DNA of 20,328 nucleotides from Larix sibirica. Lineage: Eukaryota; Streptophyta; Pinopsida; Pinales; Pinaceae. Positions within the stretch are counted from its first letter, which is position 1, and each line of letters begins with the position of its first letter. The stretch covers positions 19,059 to 39,386 of the forward strand of contig NWUY0300013228.1 in NCBI GenBank assembly GCA_004151065.3, in the 5' to 3' direction. Positions 7,904 to 17,975 of the stretch are shown here, piece by piece. The notes under the pieces were generated by a model that worked only from the letters and a program-made list of their open reading frames with translations, had not been told where the DNA came from and searched no databases. Position numbers and translations under genes: made by a program.

Positions 7904-8075
7904 ACAAGTCTTCCAACATAATAGGGAGTTGTAAAGCTATAATCTAGCAATATCACTTCAAATTTTAGACATACATCTAACCTATGAATTGGACTATTCA
8001 TAAGTCTCCCAACATAATAGGGAGTTTCAAAGTTGTCATCTAGCAATATCAATTCAAATTCCAAACATACATCTA
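7904..8075. repeat. Two 76-bp units with a 96-bp period
   Basis: Units at 7904-7979 and 8000-8075 share CCAACATAATAGGGAGTT, ATCTAGCAATATCA and ACATACATCTA with scattered differences. The period is exactly 32 codons, and on the minus strand both units lie in one open frame (7894-8130) with repeated peptide blocks such as TPYYVGRL. Protein or short satellite cannot be decided from this alone. Confidence 0.75.
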
Positions 8076-8280
8076 TCTTTTTCAAAATGGGCTTGTTGGT
8101 ATAGATTTTGACATACTTTATTGATAACAAACAAACAATTTTAATGCATATTCAAACTACAAATGAAAATCTAGTTACAACTAAAGGAGCCTTAAAATTG
8201 TAAAGTACTCACCCAACATAAACAATAATTGATTAATTAATCAAGAAATACAAACTATAGAAAAGTTAATAAAAGAGTAA

Positions 8281-8629
8281 TGATATAGGATTTGCAGAGT
8301 ATAACCCTTGTATTGATAATTTAGAAAAGAGAGGGAAATATTCATGGGCCTCTAAGAGGGGGAAACCTCCTTTGAATAGAGCTTCAATACAATCACAACA
8401 ATTGATAAAACATTCCATAGCCTACTAGCTCTATAAATAGTTCCTCTTTTCAAACCCTAACTACTTGTGGTCCCATCACTAATGAGTACCAACCATTTAG
8501 TGGGTCTAATTAGAGAGGACCATTATTGACTAACTACCTAATGGTCCTTATTCAAATAAAATGGCCTCTTACATTAATTATTAACTCCTATGTAACCCAA
8601 AGTAGGGAGGTTAGGGTAGGGCCCTAACA
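8281..8629 (-). mobile_element. 3' LTR of a Ty3/gypsy element
   Basis: On the minus strand the element reads: pol stop codon, a purine tract GTGAGAGAGCA, then TGTTAGGGCC as the LTR start. It ends ...CCTATATCA at 8281, giving TG...CA ends and 349 bp. Inside, CTATTTATAG (8431-8440) is a candidate TATA box, followed by sequence of the R/U5 type (AATTATCAATACAAGGG). The direct adjacency pol stop, purine tract, TG is the standard 3' end of a gypsy element. No matching 5' LTR is in the window, so the ends are inferred. Confidence 0.65.
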
Positions 8630-8636
8630 TGCTCTC

Positions 8637-9487
8637 TCACTTCAAGAGTTTTTCCTCAAGGATGGAGGTATGGAAATTGTTGTTGGTTCCCAAGTGGCGT
8701 TCTTTGTCTATGTATCCTTCTGCTAGATTAAGACCTATTGAATTGTGTGATGGTGCAATCAATGTATAAAATTGACAATTTGGCTTCACAACCTTCTTCA
8801 AATAGGACACATGAAAGATTAGGTGAATCTTGGAGTGGGCTAGAAGATCCAATTGATAGGAAACTAGTCTAATGCATTGGAGTATCTGATAGAGTCTATA
8901 GAACTTTGGTGCCAACTTCCAGGAGACATTATCTTTGTGAGAGGATTGCTTATAGGGTTAGATATGAAGGAACACATGACCCTATTCTTCAAAAGAATTA
9001 TCAAATCTATGTTGATCAACATGGTGCTTCATTCCAATTTGATCCAAATCCAAATTATCCTCAACTGCTTGAATAGTTTTTTCGGTGTTAAGTGTGATCC
9101 ACTTCCTAAACCTTTGATGTCCCTAATAAATATGAGGCAATTGAAGGAATTTTTTGGCCATAGACAACTTCACTGTGTGACATTTTGGAGGTGCCATGAC
9201 AAGTGGAAATGTACCATCATTCAACAAGGTATCCATTGAGCCCATTGGTTTTATCATTCTACTACCAAACATTGTAAGTAGGTTTCCAAGCATTTGTTGA
9301 CCATTAGTTTGGGGATGATAAGTTGTTCTCATCTTCGAGTTTATGCCTTGTAGTGTAAACAACTCCTACCATAATTTGTTGGTGAAGGTGGGATAATGAT
9401 TTGATCCATAATGGAAGTGGGTGTGCCATGTAACTTAAAAGTTTGATCCATGAAGACTTGGCCACTATGGATGACATAAATGGATGT
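8637..9487 (-). pseudogene. pol: gypsy integrase core C-part and C-terminal domain
   Basis: Read from 9487 downward on the minus strand: FMDQTFKLHGTPTSI, then ELFTLQGINSKM with TTYHPQTNGQ (integrase core end), then QAVEDNLDLDQIG, VFLHI-PYKQSS, LAPKFYRLYQILQ, SYQLDLLAHSKIH and IFHVSYLKKVV (the GPY/F-type C-terminal region). The frame ends at a TGA just before the LTR, as expected for the pol end. There are several frameshifts and stops, for example TAG before ELF. The central catalytic region is not conserved: SDRD is replaced by MDQI. No chromodomain is seen. It begins roughly where the + strand pol at 7205 stops. Confidence 0.82.
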
Positions 9488-9965
9488 TGTAAGGAACAAA
9501 AGTGGAATATTTCGAAAGGCAGCGAGAATATGCGTATGCTTATTTATGTATGGGCTAATATAGGAATTTAAATTTGTAAGTTCATGTTACATTTTTAAGA
9601 AAAGAACATGACAAAAAATCCAACCTTGTTGGTAATGCCATTGGCCTTGAAGCTCGATTATGTGCATTCTTATCTGAGGTTTTGAGCAACATGGAGATAT
9701 TTGTCTTTTTGTAATGAAGGGTGTCATGTTCTTGCAAGATCGAGAAGTTAGAGTTGTTGTTGCATTGGTTAAGGAAGATACCAATCAATAAACCTTACAT
9801 GTTGAGATCATTTTATGCTTTTCATATGTAGAGATCTACTAGTTAAACAATAGTGAGAGATTGTTGTTGTTTCTAGAGATACCCACTGATGTGGAAAAAC
9901 AGTGCCACGTGATTGGGCTAAATGTTGTCATTTTTGGGGCTTCCTACAATATAAGGAGGTTTACA
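9488..9965. other. No recognisable gene; promoter-like AT stretch near 9950
   Basis: Two overlapping minus-strand open frames (9582-9788) show no family motif. ATATAAGGAGG near 9950 resembles a TATA region and precedes the open frame at 9970, but there is no second support. Confidence 0.3.
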
Positions 9966-9969
9966 TTAT

Positions 9970-10530
9970 TTGATCTACGTGTTGTTATTTGATTGGGTTG
10001 TATGGCTCATGATAAAATTATGCATGGTAATTACGCATGCTAGATGCATGAAAAGGGAAAAAACTATCAATTTTCATCAATTAATCATAAAATATGCCAG
10101 GATAAACAAAGATGGGAAAGTGCTTTATGAAAAAGAAGAAAACAAGTTGCCAAGAAGCATTAGTGAGACAAAATTCCAAAGAAGTAAAATGTTGTTATGT
10201 AAAGCAATTGGCATGTGGATAATGCATTTGAGTTGTAAGAAACGTGTGTGTAAGATGCATACAAAGATTGCTAAATGCGTCACAATGATAGATCATCAAT
10301 CCACCCTCAAGAAATATGGATGGTGGGATCTAAACCAACATTTTTCCACTTCCTCTGTTTCACAAAATGCATATGGAAATAAGTTTGACAATGTCAAGAA
10401 CACTAGTGAAGAGATCTATCCCAAGAATGAGAATGAAAGTGCCCCATTACAAAATGATGTGAGCGTTCTCTATATTTTGAAAGTGAAGAACAAACTGGCA
10501 TTAGAGAAGACTAGCAAGTTAGTTTTGTAA
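9970..10530 (+). CDS. Unrecognised open frame of 186 codons, probably transposon-derived
   Basis: A basic, lysine-rich frame that is long for sequence this AT-rich, where a chance frame of this length is unlikely. Methionines at codons 1, 19 and 27 are all possible starts. I recognise no domain. The middle is Cys/Lys-rich (CKKRVCKMHTKIAKC), but the cysteine spacing fits no zinc finger I know. The C-terminal third is acidic and Asn-rich (KNENESAPLQND). The first 60 bases resemble the LTR sequence at 14199-14230 (TATGCATG-TAATTAC-CATG), so the frame may belong to a decayed element, perhaps as an internal ORF. No introns, neighbours or polyadenylation signal support a host gene. Confidence 0.3.
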   Translation: MIYVLLFDWVVWLMIKLCMVITHARCMKREKTINFHQLIIKYARINKDGKVLYEKEENKLPRSISETKFQRSKMLLCKAIGMWIMHLSCKKRVCKMHTKIAKCVTMIDHQSTLKKYGWWDLNQHFSTSSVSQNAYGNKFDNVKNTSEEIYPKNENESAPLQNDVSVLYILKVKNKLALEKTSKLVL

Positions 10531-12396
10531 AGATTGGAGAAGAGAAACGACTCAGTGCAAATGCTTAGGATATCCAATACCCTATACAAATGGTTGAAAA
10601 ATAAGCTCAATGGAGTTTACAATTCATTGCCATGCTTTCCAAGACCTTCACCTTTATAGCCCATTTTGCGGAGCAACTTGAACCTATTAGTTTTGATCAA
10701 AAGTGGCAAGAAGTGTACATAAAAATAGAATCATTATATATAGAATAAGATACAACATAATAAATCTTTAAGGGAAACAAAATTTGATTTCACATCTAAA
10801 GAAGGTTTCTCCAAATTATGAACTCAAATTTGCAAGGTTTGGAGAGTTATATCCTTATTAGGTTGTTGTTTAAGAAGGATAGCATTTTCAATGTGTAAGG
10901 CCCTAATTTCCTCTACAAAAGATATAATATCTAATTGAAGTGAGGACACTTTGGCATACAATATATCATTGGTTGCTTCTAAAAGGGAAAAAAAACAAAT
11001 ACAAGAAGTCATAGAGTCAAACTAGAAGGATCTCCACTAAAACTAAGAGGCCAAAACACAAAAAAGACCCAAATTACAATATAATGTAAAAAAATTGCAG
11101 ATCATTTCACATCTAAAATCTGATGATGCTAGTGCAGGGTGAATGAAAAACTACACAACTTAAAAAACCAATGATAGAAAATGAGTCTATATGAAAAGTT
11201 ATGCCCTTGCGAAGGTTGCCAAAATAAGGGTTGCATTAGGTCTTGTCTGAAAATAGAAATTATGACCATGCATATGACTGTAAGATAAAAAAAAATTAAA
11301 TGTATAGGTGCATACATCTCAAAAACTTAGATAAAAATAATTCACTAAAAAAATCATTGGATGACTCAGATATCGCCATTTAAAGTTGTAGAATGAGTTT
11401 TTTATGCTTAATGGACAAGGGATCCAAAACAAGCATTGGCATGGCAGTCTGTATGATGATGTGACATGCTAATTATGCCCTACTATTAATGTGATAGCAA
11501 TGAATATGGAAATTTGATGGGATGTTATTGTTGAATAGGCCAATAATGTACTTTCTAATTAAAATGATGACATGGCACTATGACAAGGGTTACATGGAAA
11601 ATGTCGTGGTATTGTACTAAGGTGGAAGGACCACATGGTAATATGCATGTCAAAGTTATTGTGGTAAAGGGCCACATGTCACATTTTATAGCCACACATG
11701 TATTAAAAGTGGTCTCCTTCAAAAGTTATAAAGTTTCACTTATTAAATAAAAAGGCCTCCACATGAGTAGTGTGGAGTGTGTGAACGCTCTCAAAAAATA
11801 ACCATGAGAGGGAAATTCTAGATGAAATAGGGTGACACCCTCACTAATTTTTACAATGCTCAACAAAACAATGACAAGTTAAGCGAGCTCACCGATGGGT
11901 AAGAGGGAGATACTGAAAGTTAAACAACGACCATTGGAAATAAGACCCTGACTAACTGACAGAAAATAGAGTATGTGATTACTAATAATAGGGCCAAAAA
12001 GAAAACTAGACCCTCATTGGAATACAATGGCATTGTATCCACACAAATCAAATAGAGTCCAAGAAGGACCAAAAACCACAAAGAAAGAGCCAATGGGCTT
12101 GATCAATAATAGATTTGGTAGGAAGATAAAATTATTATGTAGTAGAAATTTCTGGCCAAAGAAATGTTGTTGGAAAACTCAAAGAAAAATAAAAACATTA
12201 AGAAATTCACCAGAAAATATCTTTGAACAAAACTTTCTAAATCAAATTTCATTACCCTTTTCAATCAGATGATTGTGGCTTACCGAAGATAAATATTAAG
12301 ATCTTGGTGAAATAAAAGGTAATTTTGAAGAGGCATATGTGTGATATGAATGATAATGAGACACATAACATAAACAATTTACATATTATGTTTGTA
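10531..12396. other. No recognisable gene (1.9 kb)
   Basis: Short unassignable open frames only: 10824-11012 and 11129-11317 on the minus strand, 12027-12272 on the plus. The string TTTCACATCTAAA occurs at about 10789 and 11106. TTATAAAG near 11727 and the T/A-rich flank could belong to an old LTR, but no paired copy exists in the window. Confidence 0.4.
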
Positions 12397-12470
12397 CACG
12401 AATTGACGATCGGGTGGTTGGGACGGTCAACTGTGGCCATCCCACCCACGTTCGATCCCCCCACATGTAA
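12397..12470 (+). repeat. tRNA-like SINE-type relic
   Basis: A B box (GTTCGATCCCC, 12450-12460) lies downstream of a weak A box within GACGATCGGGTGG. GGGTGG (12412-12417) can pair with CCACCC (12442-12447). The 3' part, GTTCGATCCCCCCACATGTA, closely matches GTTCAATCCCTCCACATGTT of the Asn-like relic at 7609, including bases past the tRNA-like T arm. This suggests the two belong to one tRNA-derived family. Confidence 0.38.
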
Positions 12471-12472
12471 CA

Positions 12473-12490
12473 TGATGCCTCATGGCATCA
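12473..12490. repeat. Perfect 7-bp hairpin beside the duplication edge
   Basis: TGATGCC and GGCATCA separated by TCAT. It ends three bases before the first position shared by the two 3.1-kb copies (12494). There is no T run, so it is not a convincing terminator. Confidence 0.4.
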
Positions 12491-12960
12491 ACTTTCTTCT
12501 AATGAAAAAAACGTTATATATTCTATTCAACATATGCATGCTTAATCCTTAAGATTAATTTACACTTATACATTTTATGTAAACGTTGGGCATATGAATG
12601 AATAAATGGAATGCATATGCATAAATGTGAATTTTTTTCTATGTTTATGATGGAATTTCTCTATTGATTTTTCTAGGGAATTAATTAAGGCAATTGCCAA
12701 AGATGTAATTTCCTTTAAGTTTTTGGCATACATCTTGTATGTCAATGCAATAATTGCTCAATTGCTATGCAGTATTTATACTTGGGTGAATACTTAACCA
12801 TATTGAAAACTTGTGGAAAATATAATATATTCAAATTTATATTTATGCTTCATTAAAAAATCTCATTAAAAATTTAGACATTTCATTGGATTAACTATCC
12901 TTAGAATTATCTATCCAAGGAATTAACTTCCTTGGAATTAAAAAGTTCAAACTATCCTTG

Positions 12961-14139
12961 GAATTAACTTCCTTCGTCCGAGCTAATGGATATTACATGC
13001 TGAACCAGGTTGTAGTGAATAACTATCACAGACCAGTGAATCACAATTGGTTATTGCCTCTTCAATTAGGCCTCTATGGGGCTATGAGTATGGAATGGTT
13101 GGAATACATAAGAGGAATTAAAAAGAATGCATCTACAGATGTCTGAAAGTCAGGATGATTTAATTGGTCGTGGAATGAGGCTTCTGGTGTTTTCAATGCA
13201 AAATTGGCATACAATTCCTTATTTTTTGATTTTCCTATACAGTACCGGTGGTGGTTCAACATGATATGGAGTCTAAAAATGCCCCCGAAGATTACTCTCT
13301 TTATATGGCTTGTCGTGGACAACAATATCCTAACCTGTGATAATTATATTCAAAGAGGTGGGTGTGGTCCTAACAAATGTTCTCTCTGCGGTATGGAGGA
13401 AGAACCAGTGAACCATCTATCTGTTTTCTGTTCTTTCACCTCTCAGGTTTGGCGGGCTATTCATTTGGCAACCAGTCTAAATTTTATGTGGTAGTCGACA
13501 TCATTATAAAGATTGTTGGCAATCTTTTCCAAGCTTTGTTGCCTGGGAGTTATGGAAGGCAAAGAATAAACTTATTTTTGAAGATAAAAAACCCATTGCA
13601 TCCATAATTGGTAGTTGGGTTGTAGCTTCTCTCTTGGAATTAAATAATGTTCATCCTAGTTGGTCAATGCAACCATTCCGTAAAACCCATCCCTGGGTTG
13701 AATGAATATAGTCCATGGGCTTCGATGGAGCCTATCATAGGTGTGCATCGATTAGTGTAGCTGGTGCTATTTTGTTCTGTTGATAAACAAGTCCCGTTAT
13801 TTTAAATTGAGGACGAACTGCGGTATGGGATCTAATACTAGGAGTGAGCTATTAGCGCTATGGATGCTTTTAGACTATTAGCGCTATGGATATTTCTTCT
13901 TTGCAAGTGGCGGGATATTCAAAGGTTATAATCAATTGGGCGGATGAGAAATCTATTCTTGGTGTTCTCCAATTATTCTCTTGGATGAAGGAAATCAAGA
14001 AGCTTACCTAGGATTTCACGCAGATATCCTTTTTGCAAATTTATAGGGAGTTCAATCATCTGGCAGATGATATTTTTAAGTGGGATCTCTCGGCACACGA
14101 GGGTCTCATCTTTTCAGAGGAATGGTCCCTTGATTAGTG
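12961..14139 (+). pseudogene. L1-type LINE relic: zf-RVT and RNase H (copy 1)
   Basis: The first part (12961-13494) is one frame broken by two TGA codons (13144, 13156). It reads LNQVVVNN, WLEYIRGIKKN, FNWSWNEASGVF, then WSLKMPPKITLFIWL, CSLCGMEEEPVNHL and VW. This is the zf-RVT domain found at the C-terminal end of plant LINE reverse transcriptases, with its CxxC...H...C zinc ligands present. In other frames follow WELWKAKNKLIFEDKKPI (from about 13523) and a plant RNase H (RVT_3 type): GFDGAY (about 13718), SSLQVAGYSKVIINWA, IYREFNHLADDIFK and EEWSLD. The RNase H GDSK Asp is Tyr (13916-13918), and a 26-bp repeat (13849-13865 / 13875-13891) shifts its frame. The RT catalytic domain and endonuclease are absent: a 5'-truncated dead copy. 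Confidence 0.82.
13849..13891 (+). repeat. Short direct repeat inside the RNase H relic (copy 1)
   Basis: CTATTAGCGCTATGGAT at 13849-13865 and again at 13875-13891 (period 26). It breaks the RNase H frame between ELLALWM and MDISSLQ. The same lesion is at +3336 in copy 2, so it predates the duplication. Confidence 0.8.
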
Positions 14140-14184
14140 TATCTCGGAGGTTTCTTTAGATTTTTGTGGTGTAATTTGGTTTGG

Positions 14185-14574
14185 TGTAACTAGACCTTAT
14201 AAAACTATGCATGCTAATTACACATGTTAAATGGATTCTCTTATTTGGAAAAAATCATCATGGCATAAATTTATTGATTGGATACTTGATTGGTGGTAAT
14301 TCCAATTGCATGAGACATGTTTGATTGCATTGAATCCGCTAGAGCATGAGTTATGAAGGATAATATTCAACGATGTTCTCTTGTGGTGTCAAAATTTTAT
14401 TGACATATGTTGTGATTTATATGTTGGTGCTTGATGTTTTTTTTCGTTTAATCAATAAAAAATACAAAAATAATAGTTGCACAATCGAGCATGAACTCAC
14501 TATAATAGTTGTAAGCATGTGAGACTTGTTCTAGTGACCCAACCATTGGAATATCCAAGGCAGTTTATAAATCA
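14185..14574 (+). mobile_element. Candidate gypsy 5' LTR (copy 1)
   Basis: Proposed from TGTAAC (14185) to ATCA (14574). Its 3' half aligns with 1251-1450 on the minus strand, where the same leader and gag follow. A degenerate iMet primer site, CGATATTAGAG, starts at 14578. The 5' end is uncertain; it may be a LINE/LTR junction, since the LINE coding relic ends at about 14139. Confidence 0.45.
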
Positions 14575-14639
14575 TATCGATATTAGAGTGTTTTTTTTGC
14601 ATTGGTGTGGTTGGAGTGAAATATATGTTTTCTCAACTT

Positions 14640-15500
14640 AGAAAGAAAAAATTAGAGGGAGAGCTACAACTTGTAGATCACGAGATCAACATGAGAAGGA
14701 TAAAGAAACAACCACGAGATCAAATATGGACATTGAGAATTAGGAAAGACCCTATGATGGTGAGGAGTTAATATTTGCAAGGATGGAGTCTCAAGTATTC
14801 AATATTTACACAAGCATGGGCTTAGTAATGGTAGGACTTGAGAGAAACAAAACCCCTTTTTAGAGCATCTCAACTTTTGTGAGAAATGAAAAAAACAAGA
14901 CAAGTCAAAGGAAGAAGGAAAAACCAATTGTTGTAAAAGGGGTGTCCAATAACTAATCATTCCAATGCATATGTAAAGAGGAAGAAGGTTGAGGTCAGTC
15001 CCTATGAGGGTGAGATAGATGGAATTAATTTGAATCATTGGTGCAACAATTATAAGTCTATTTCAATGTACATAATGTAAGGGAGGAGCAAAAAATAGGT
15101 TTTGAACTTTTGCCAAACTTAAGTTAGAAGGTTACAAAGAGATTTGTAAGGAAACCTACAATGAGACAATTATGCATAAGGAAGGCTGCTACTAATTATA
15201 TGGGAGGTATTCAAAAACTTCCTCAAATCCCTTTTTACACTATTGGGTTTGAAGAAGACTAGTGGATTCGATGACATTATTACCAACAAAGGAAAGTGCA
15301 AAGTGTACACACTACATTAGGGGATCTCTCCCAAGAACTCGAACGTAGTCATAAAGTCCTTCGATGGCCTTCATTGTCACATAAGGAAGCAAGATGTTAT
15401 TCAATCCCAATATCATAGATGACTCTTGTGTAGAAGCCCAATTCAATGGACTTGACAAGAGAAAGGGGGAATGAAGTAAATTGATGAAGGAATAATTCAT
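14640..15500 (+). pseudogene. gag: gypsy gag relic (copy 1)
   Basis: Colinear with the minus-strand gag at the left edge. It has an N-terminal block with GGAGTTAATATTTGCAAGGA (14761-14780) and TCTCAAG, then a LNHWCNNYKSISMYI segment (about 15027-15075), then SPKNSNVVIKSFDGLHCHIR (from 15327). The latter corresponds to SPK-P--V--YL-GLH-HIR of plant gypsy gag. Many stops and frameshifts are present. No zinc knuckle, protease or pol follows; the element is truncated shortly after the capsid part. Confidence 0.72.
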
Positions 15501-15639
15501 ACTTGTGATGATTACATGGTGACATTATGATATGGGAAAATGAATATAATGCACAAAAGTGTATGTATGATTCAAGGATGAGGACAAGAGAAAATTTAGA
15601 GATGATGATCTCATGAAGATCACTTGAGATATTTATGGA

Positions 15640-15829
15640 NCTCTATTGATTTTTCTAGGGAATTAATTAAGGCAAAGATGTAATTTCCTTTAAGTTTTTG
15701 GCATACATCTTGTATGTCAATGCAATAATTGCTCAATTGCTATGCAGTATTTATACTTGGGTGAATACTTAACCATATTCTTCTTCTGCTATGCAGTATT
15801 TATACTTGGGTGAATACTTAACCATATGC
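15640..15829. other. Junction with single N and stuttered fragments
   Basis: N at 15640, then 15641-15779 repeats 12659-12804 with a 7-bp deletion. A 49-bp unit (15738-15786) is then repeated at 15787-15835 with one mismatch and runs straight into copy 2. Apart from the N, nothing in this stretch is unique: it is made entirely of pieces of the flanking repeat. Confidence 0.85.
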
Positions 15830-16296
15830 TTCTTCTAATGAAAAAAACGTTATATATTCTATTCAACATATGCATGCTTAATCCTTAAGATTAATTTACA
15901 CTTATACATTTTATGTAAGCGTTGGGCATATGAATGAATAAATGGAATGCATATGCATAAATGTGAATTTTTTTCTATGTTTATGATGGAATTTCTCTAT
16001 TGATTTTTCTAGGGAATTAATTAAGGCAGTTGCCAAAGATGTAATTTCCTTTAAGTTTTTGGCATACATCTTGTATGTCAATGCAATAATTGCTCAATTG
16101 CTATGCAGTATTTATACTTGGGTGAATACTTAACCATATTGAAAACTTGTGGAAAATATAATATATTCAAATTTATATTTATGCTTCATTAAAAAATCTC
16201 ATTAAAAATTTAGACATTTCATTGGATTAACTATCCTTAGAATTATCTATCCAAGGAATTAACTTCCTTGGAATTAAAAAGTTCAAACTATCCTTG

Positions 16297-17475
16297 GAAT
16301 TAACTTCCTTCGTCCGAGCTAATGGATATTACATGCTGAACCAGGTTGTAGTGAATAACTATCACAGACCAGTGAATCACAATTGGTTATTGCCTCTTCA
16401 ATTAGGCCTCTATGGGGCTATGAGTATGGAATGGTTGGAATACATAAGAGGAATTAAAAAGAATGCATCTACAGATGTCTGAAAGTCAGGATGATTTAAT
16501 TGGTCGTGGAATGAGGCTTCTGGTGTTTTCAATGCAAAATTGGCATACAATTCCTTATTTTTTGATTTTCCTATACAGTACCGGTGGTGGTTCAACATGA
16601 TATGGAGTCTAAAAATGCCCCCGAAGATTACTCTCTTTATATGGCTTGTCGTGGACAACAATATCCTAACCTGTGATAATTATATTCAAAGAGGTGGGTG
16701 TGGTCCTAACAAATGTTCTCTCTGCGGTATGGAGGAAGAACCAGTGAACCATCTATCTGTTTTCTGTTCTTTCACCTCTCAGGTTTGGCGGGCTATTCAT
16801 TTGGCAACCAGTCTAAATTTTATGTGGTAGTCGACATCATTATAAAGATTGTTGGCAATCTTTTCCAAGCTTTGTTGCCTGGGAGTTATGGAAGGCAAAG
16901 AATAAACTTATTTTTGAAGATAAAAAACCCATTGCATCCATAATTGGTAGTTGGGTTGTAGCTTCTCTCTTGGAATTAAATAATGTTCATCCTAGTTGGT
17001 CAATGCAACCATTCCGTAAAACCCATCCCTGGGTTGAATGAATATAGTCCATGGGCTTCGATGGAGCCTATCATAGGTGTGCATCGATTAGTGTAGCTGG
17101 TGCTATTTTGTTCTGTTGATAAACAAGTCCCGTTATTTTAAATTGAGGACGAACTGCGGTATGGGATCTAATACTAGGAGTGAGCTATTAGCGCTATGGA
17201 TGCTTTTAGACTATTAGCGCTATGGATATTTCTTCTTTGCAAGTGGCGGGATATTCAAAGGTTATAATCAATTGGGCGGATGAGAAATCTATTCTTGGTG
17301 TTCTCCAATTATTCTCTTGGATGAAGGAAATCAAGAAGCTTACCTAGGATTTCACGCAGATATCCTTTTTGCAAATTTATAGGGAGTTCAATCATCTGGC
17401 AGATGATATTTTTAAGTGGGATCTCTCGGCACACGAGGGTCTCATCTTTTCAGAGGAATGGTCCCTTGATTAGTG
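16297..17475 (+). pseudogene. L1-type LINE relic: zf-RVT and RNase H (copy 2)
   Basis: Identical in translation to the relic at 12961-14139, with the same two TGA codons, the same GYSK substitution and the same 26-bp-period repeat. Both copies were made after the element had already decayed. Confidence 0.82.
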
Positions 17476-17520
17476 TATCTCGGAGGTTTCTTTAGATTTT
17501 TGTGGTGTAATTTGGTTTGG

Positions 17521-17910
17521 TGTAACTAGACCTTATAAAACTATGCATGCTAATTACACATGTTAAATGGATTCTCTTATTTGGAAAAAATCATCATGGC
17601 ATAAATTTATTGATTGGATACTTGATTGGTGGTAATTCCAATTGCATGAGACATGTTTGATTGCATTGAATCCGCTAGAGCATGAGTTATGAAGGATAAT
17701 ATTCAACGATGTTCTCTTGTGGTGTCAAAATTTTATTGACATATGTTGTGATTTATATGTTGGTGCTTGATGTTTTTTTTCGTTTAATCAATAAAAAATA
17801 CAAAAATAATAGTTGCACAATCGAGCATGAACTCACTATAATAGTTGTAAGCATGTGAGACTTGTTCTAGTGACCCAACCATTGGAATATCCAAGGCAGT
17901 TTATAAATCA
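17521..17910 (+). mobile_element. Candidate gypsy 5' LTR (copy 2)
   Basis: The counterpart of 14185-14574 at +3336, with the degenerate iMet primer site starting at 17914. Confidence 0.45.
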
Positions 17911-17975
17911 TATCGATATTAGAGTGTTTTTTTTGCATTGGTGTGGTTGGAGTGAAATATATGTTTTCTCAACTT

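Larger units (their letters stand above)
12494..15639 (+). repeat. Large direct repeat, copy 1
   Basis: 3146 bp repeated at 15830-18975 with a constant offset of 3336, so there are no indels between the copies. I noticed two substitutions (12583/15919 and 12693/16029), both in the first 200 bp; every open frame inside is identical. The copy contains a LINE relic and an LTR/gag relic. It ends against a single N. Confidence 0.95.

Noticed and set aside
7904-8075. CRISPR-like array
   Set aside because: Only two long diverged units, no spacer logic, and a plant nuclear context; the other repeats in the window are also two or three units.
12027-12272. 81-residue basic frame
   Set aside because: Composition is typical of an A-rich strand; no motif, promoter or repeat copy supports it.
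14440-14475. A-rich stretch as the poly(A) tail of the LINE
   Set aside because: The same stretch, with flanking sequence, is conserved in the LTR-like block at 1330-1385 (minus strand), so it belongs to the LTR, not to a LINE tail.
14799-15038. Minus-strand frames inside both large repeat copies (also 15312-15500, 18135-18374, 18648-18836)
   Set aside because: Antisense to the gag relics. They are identical in the two copies only because of the duplication.
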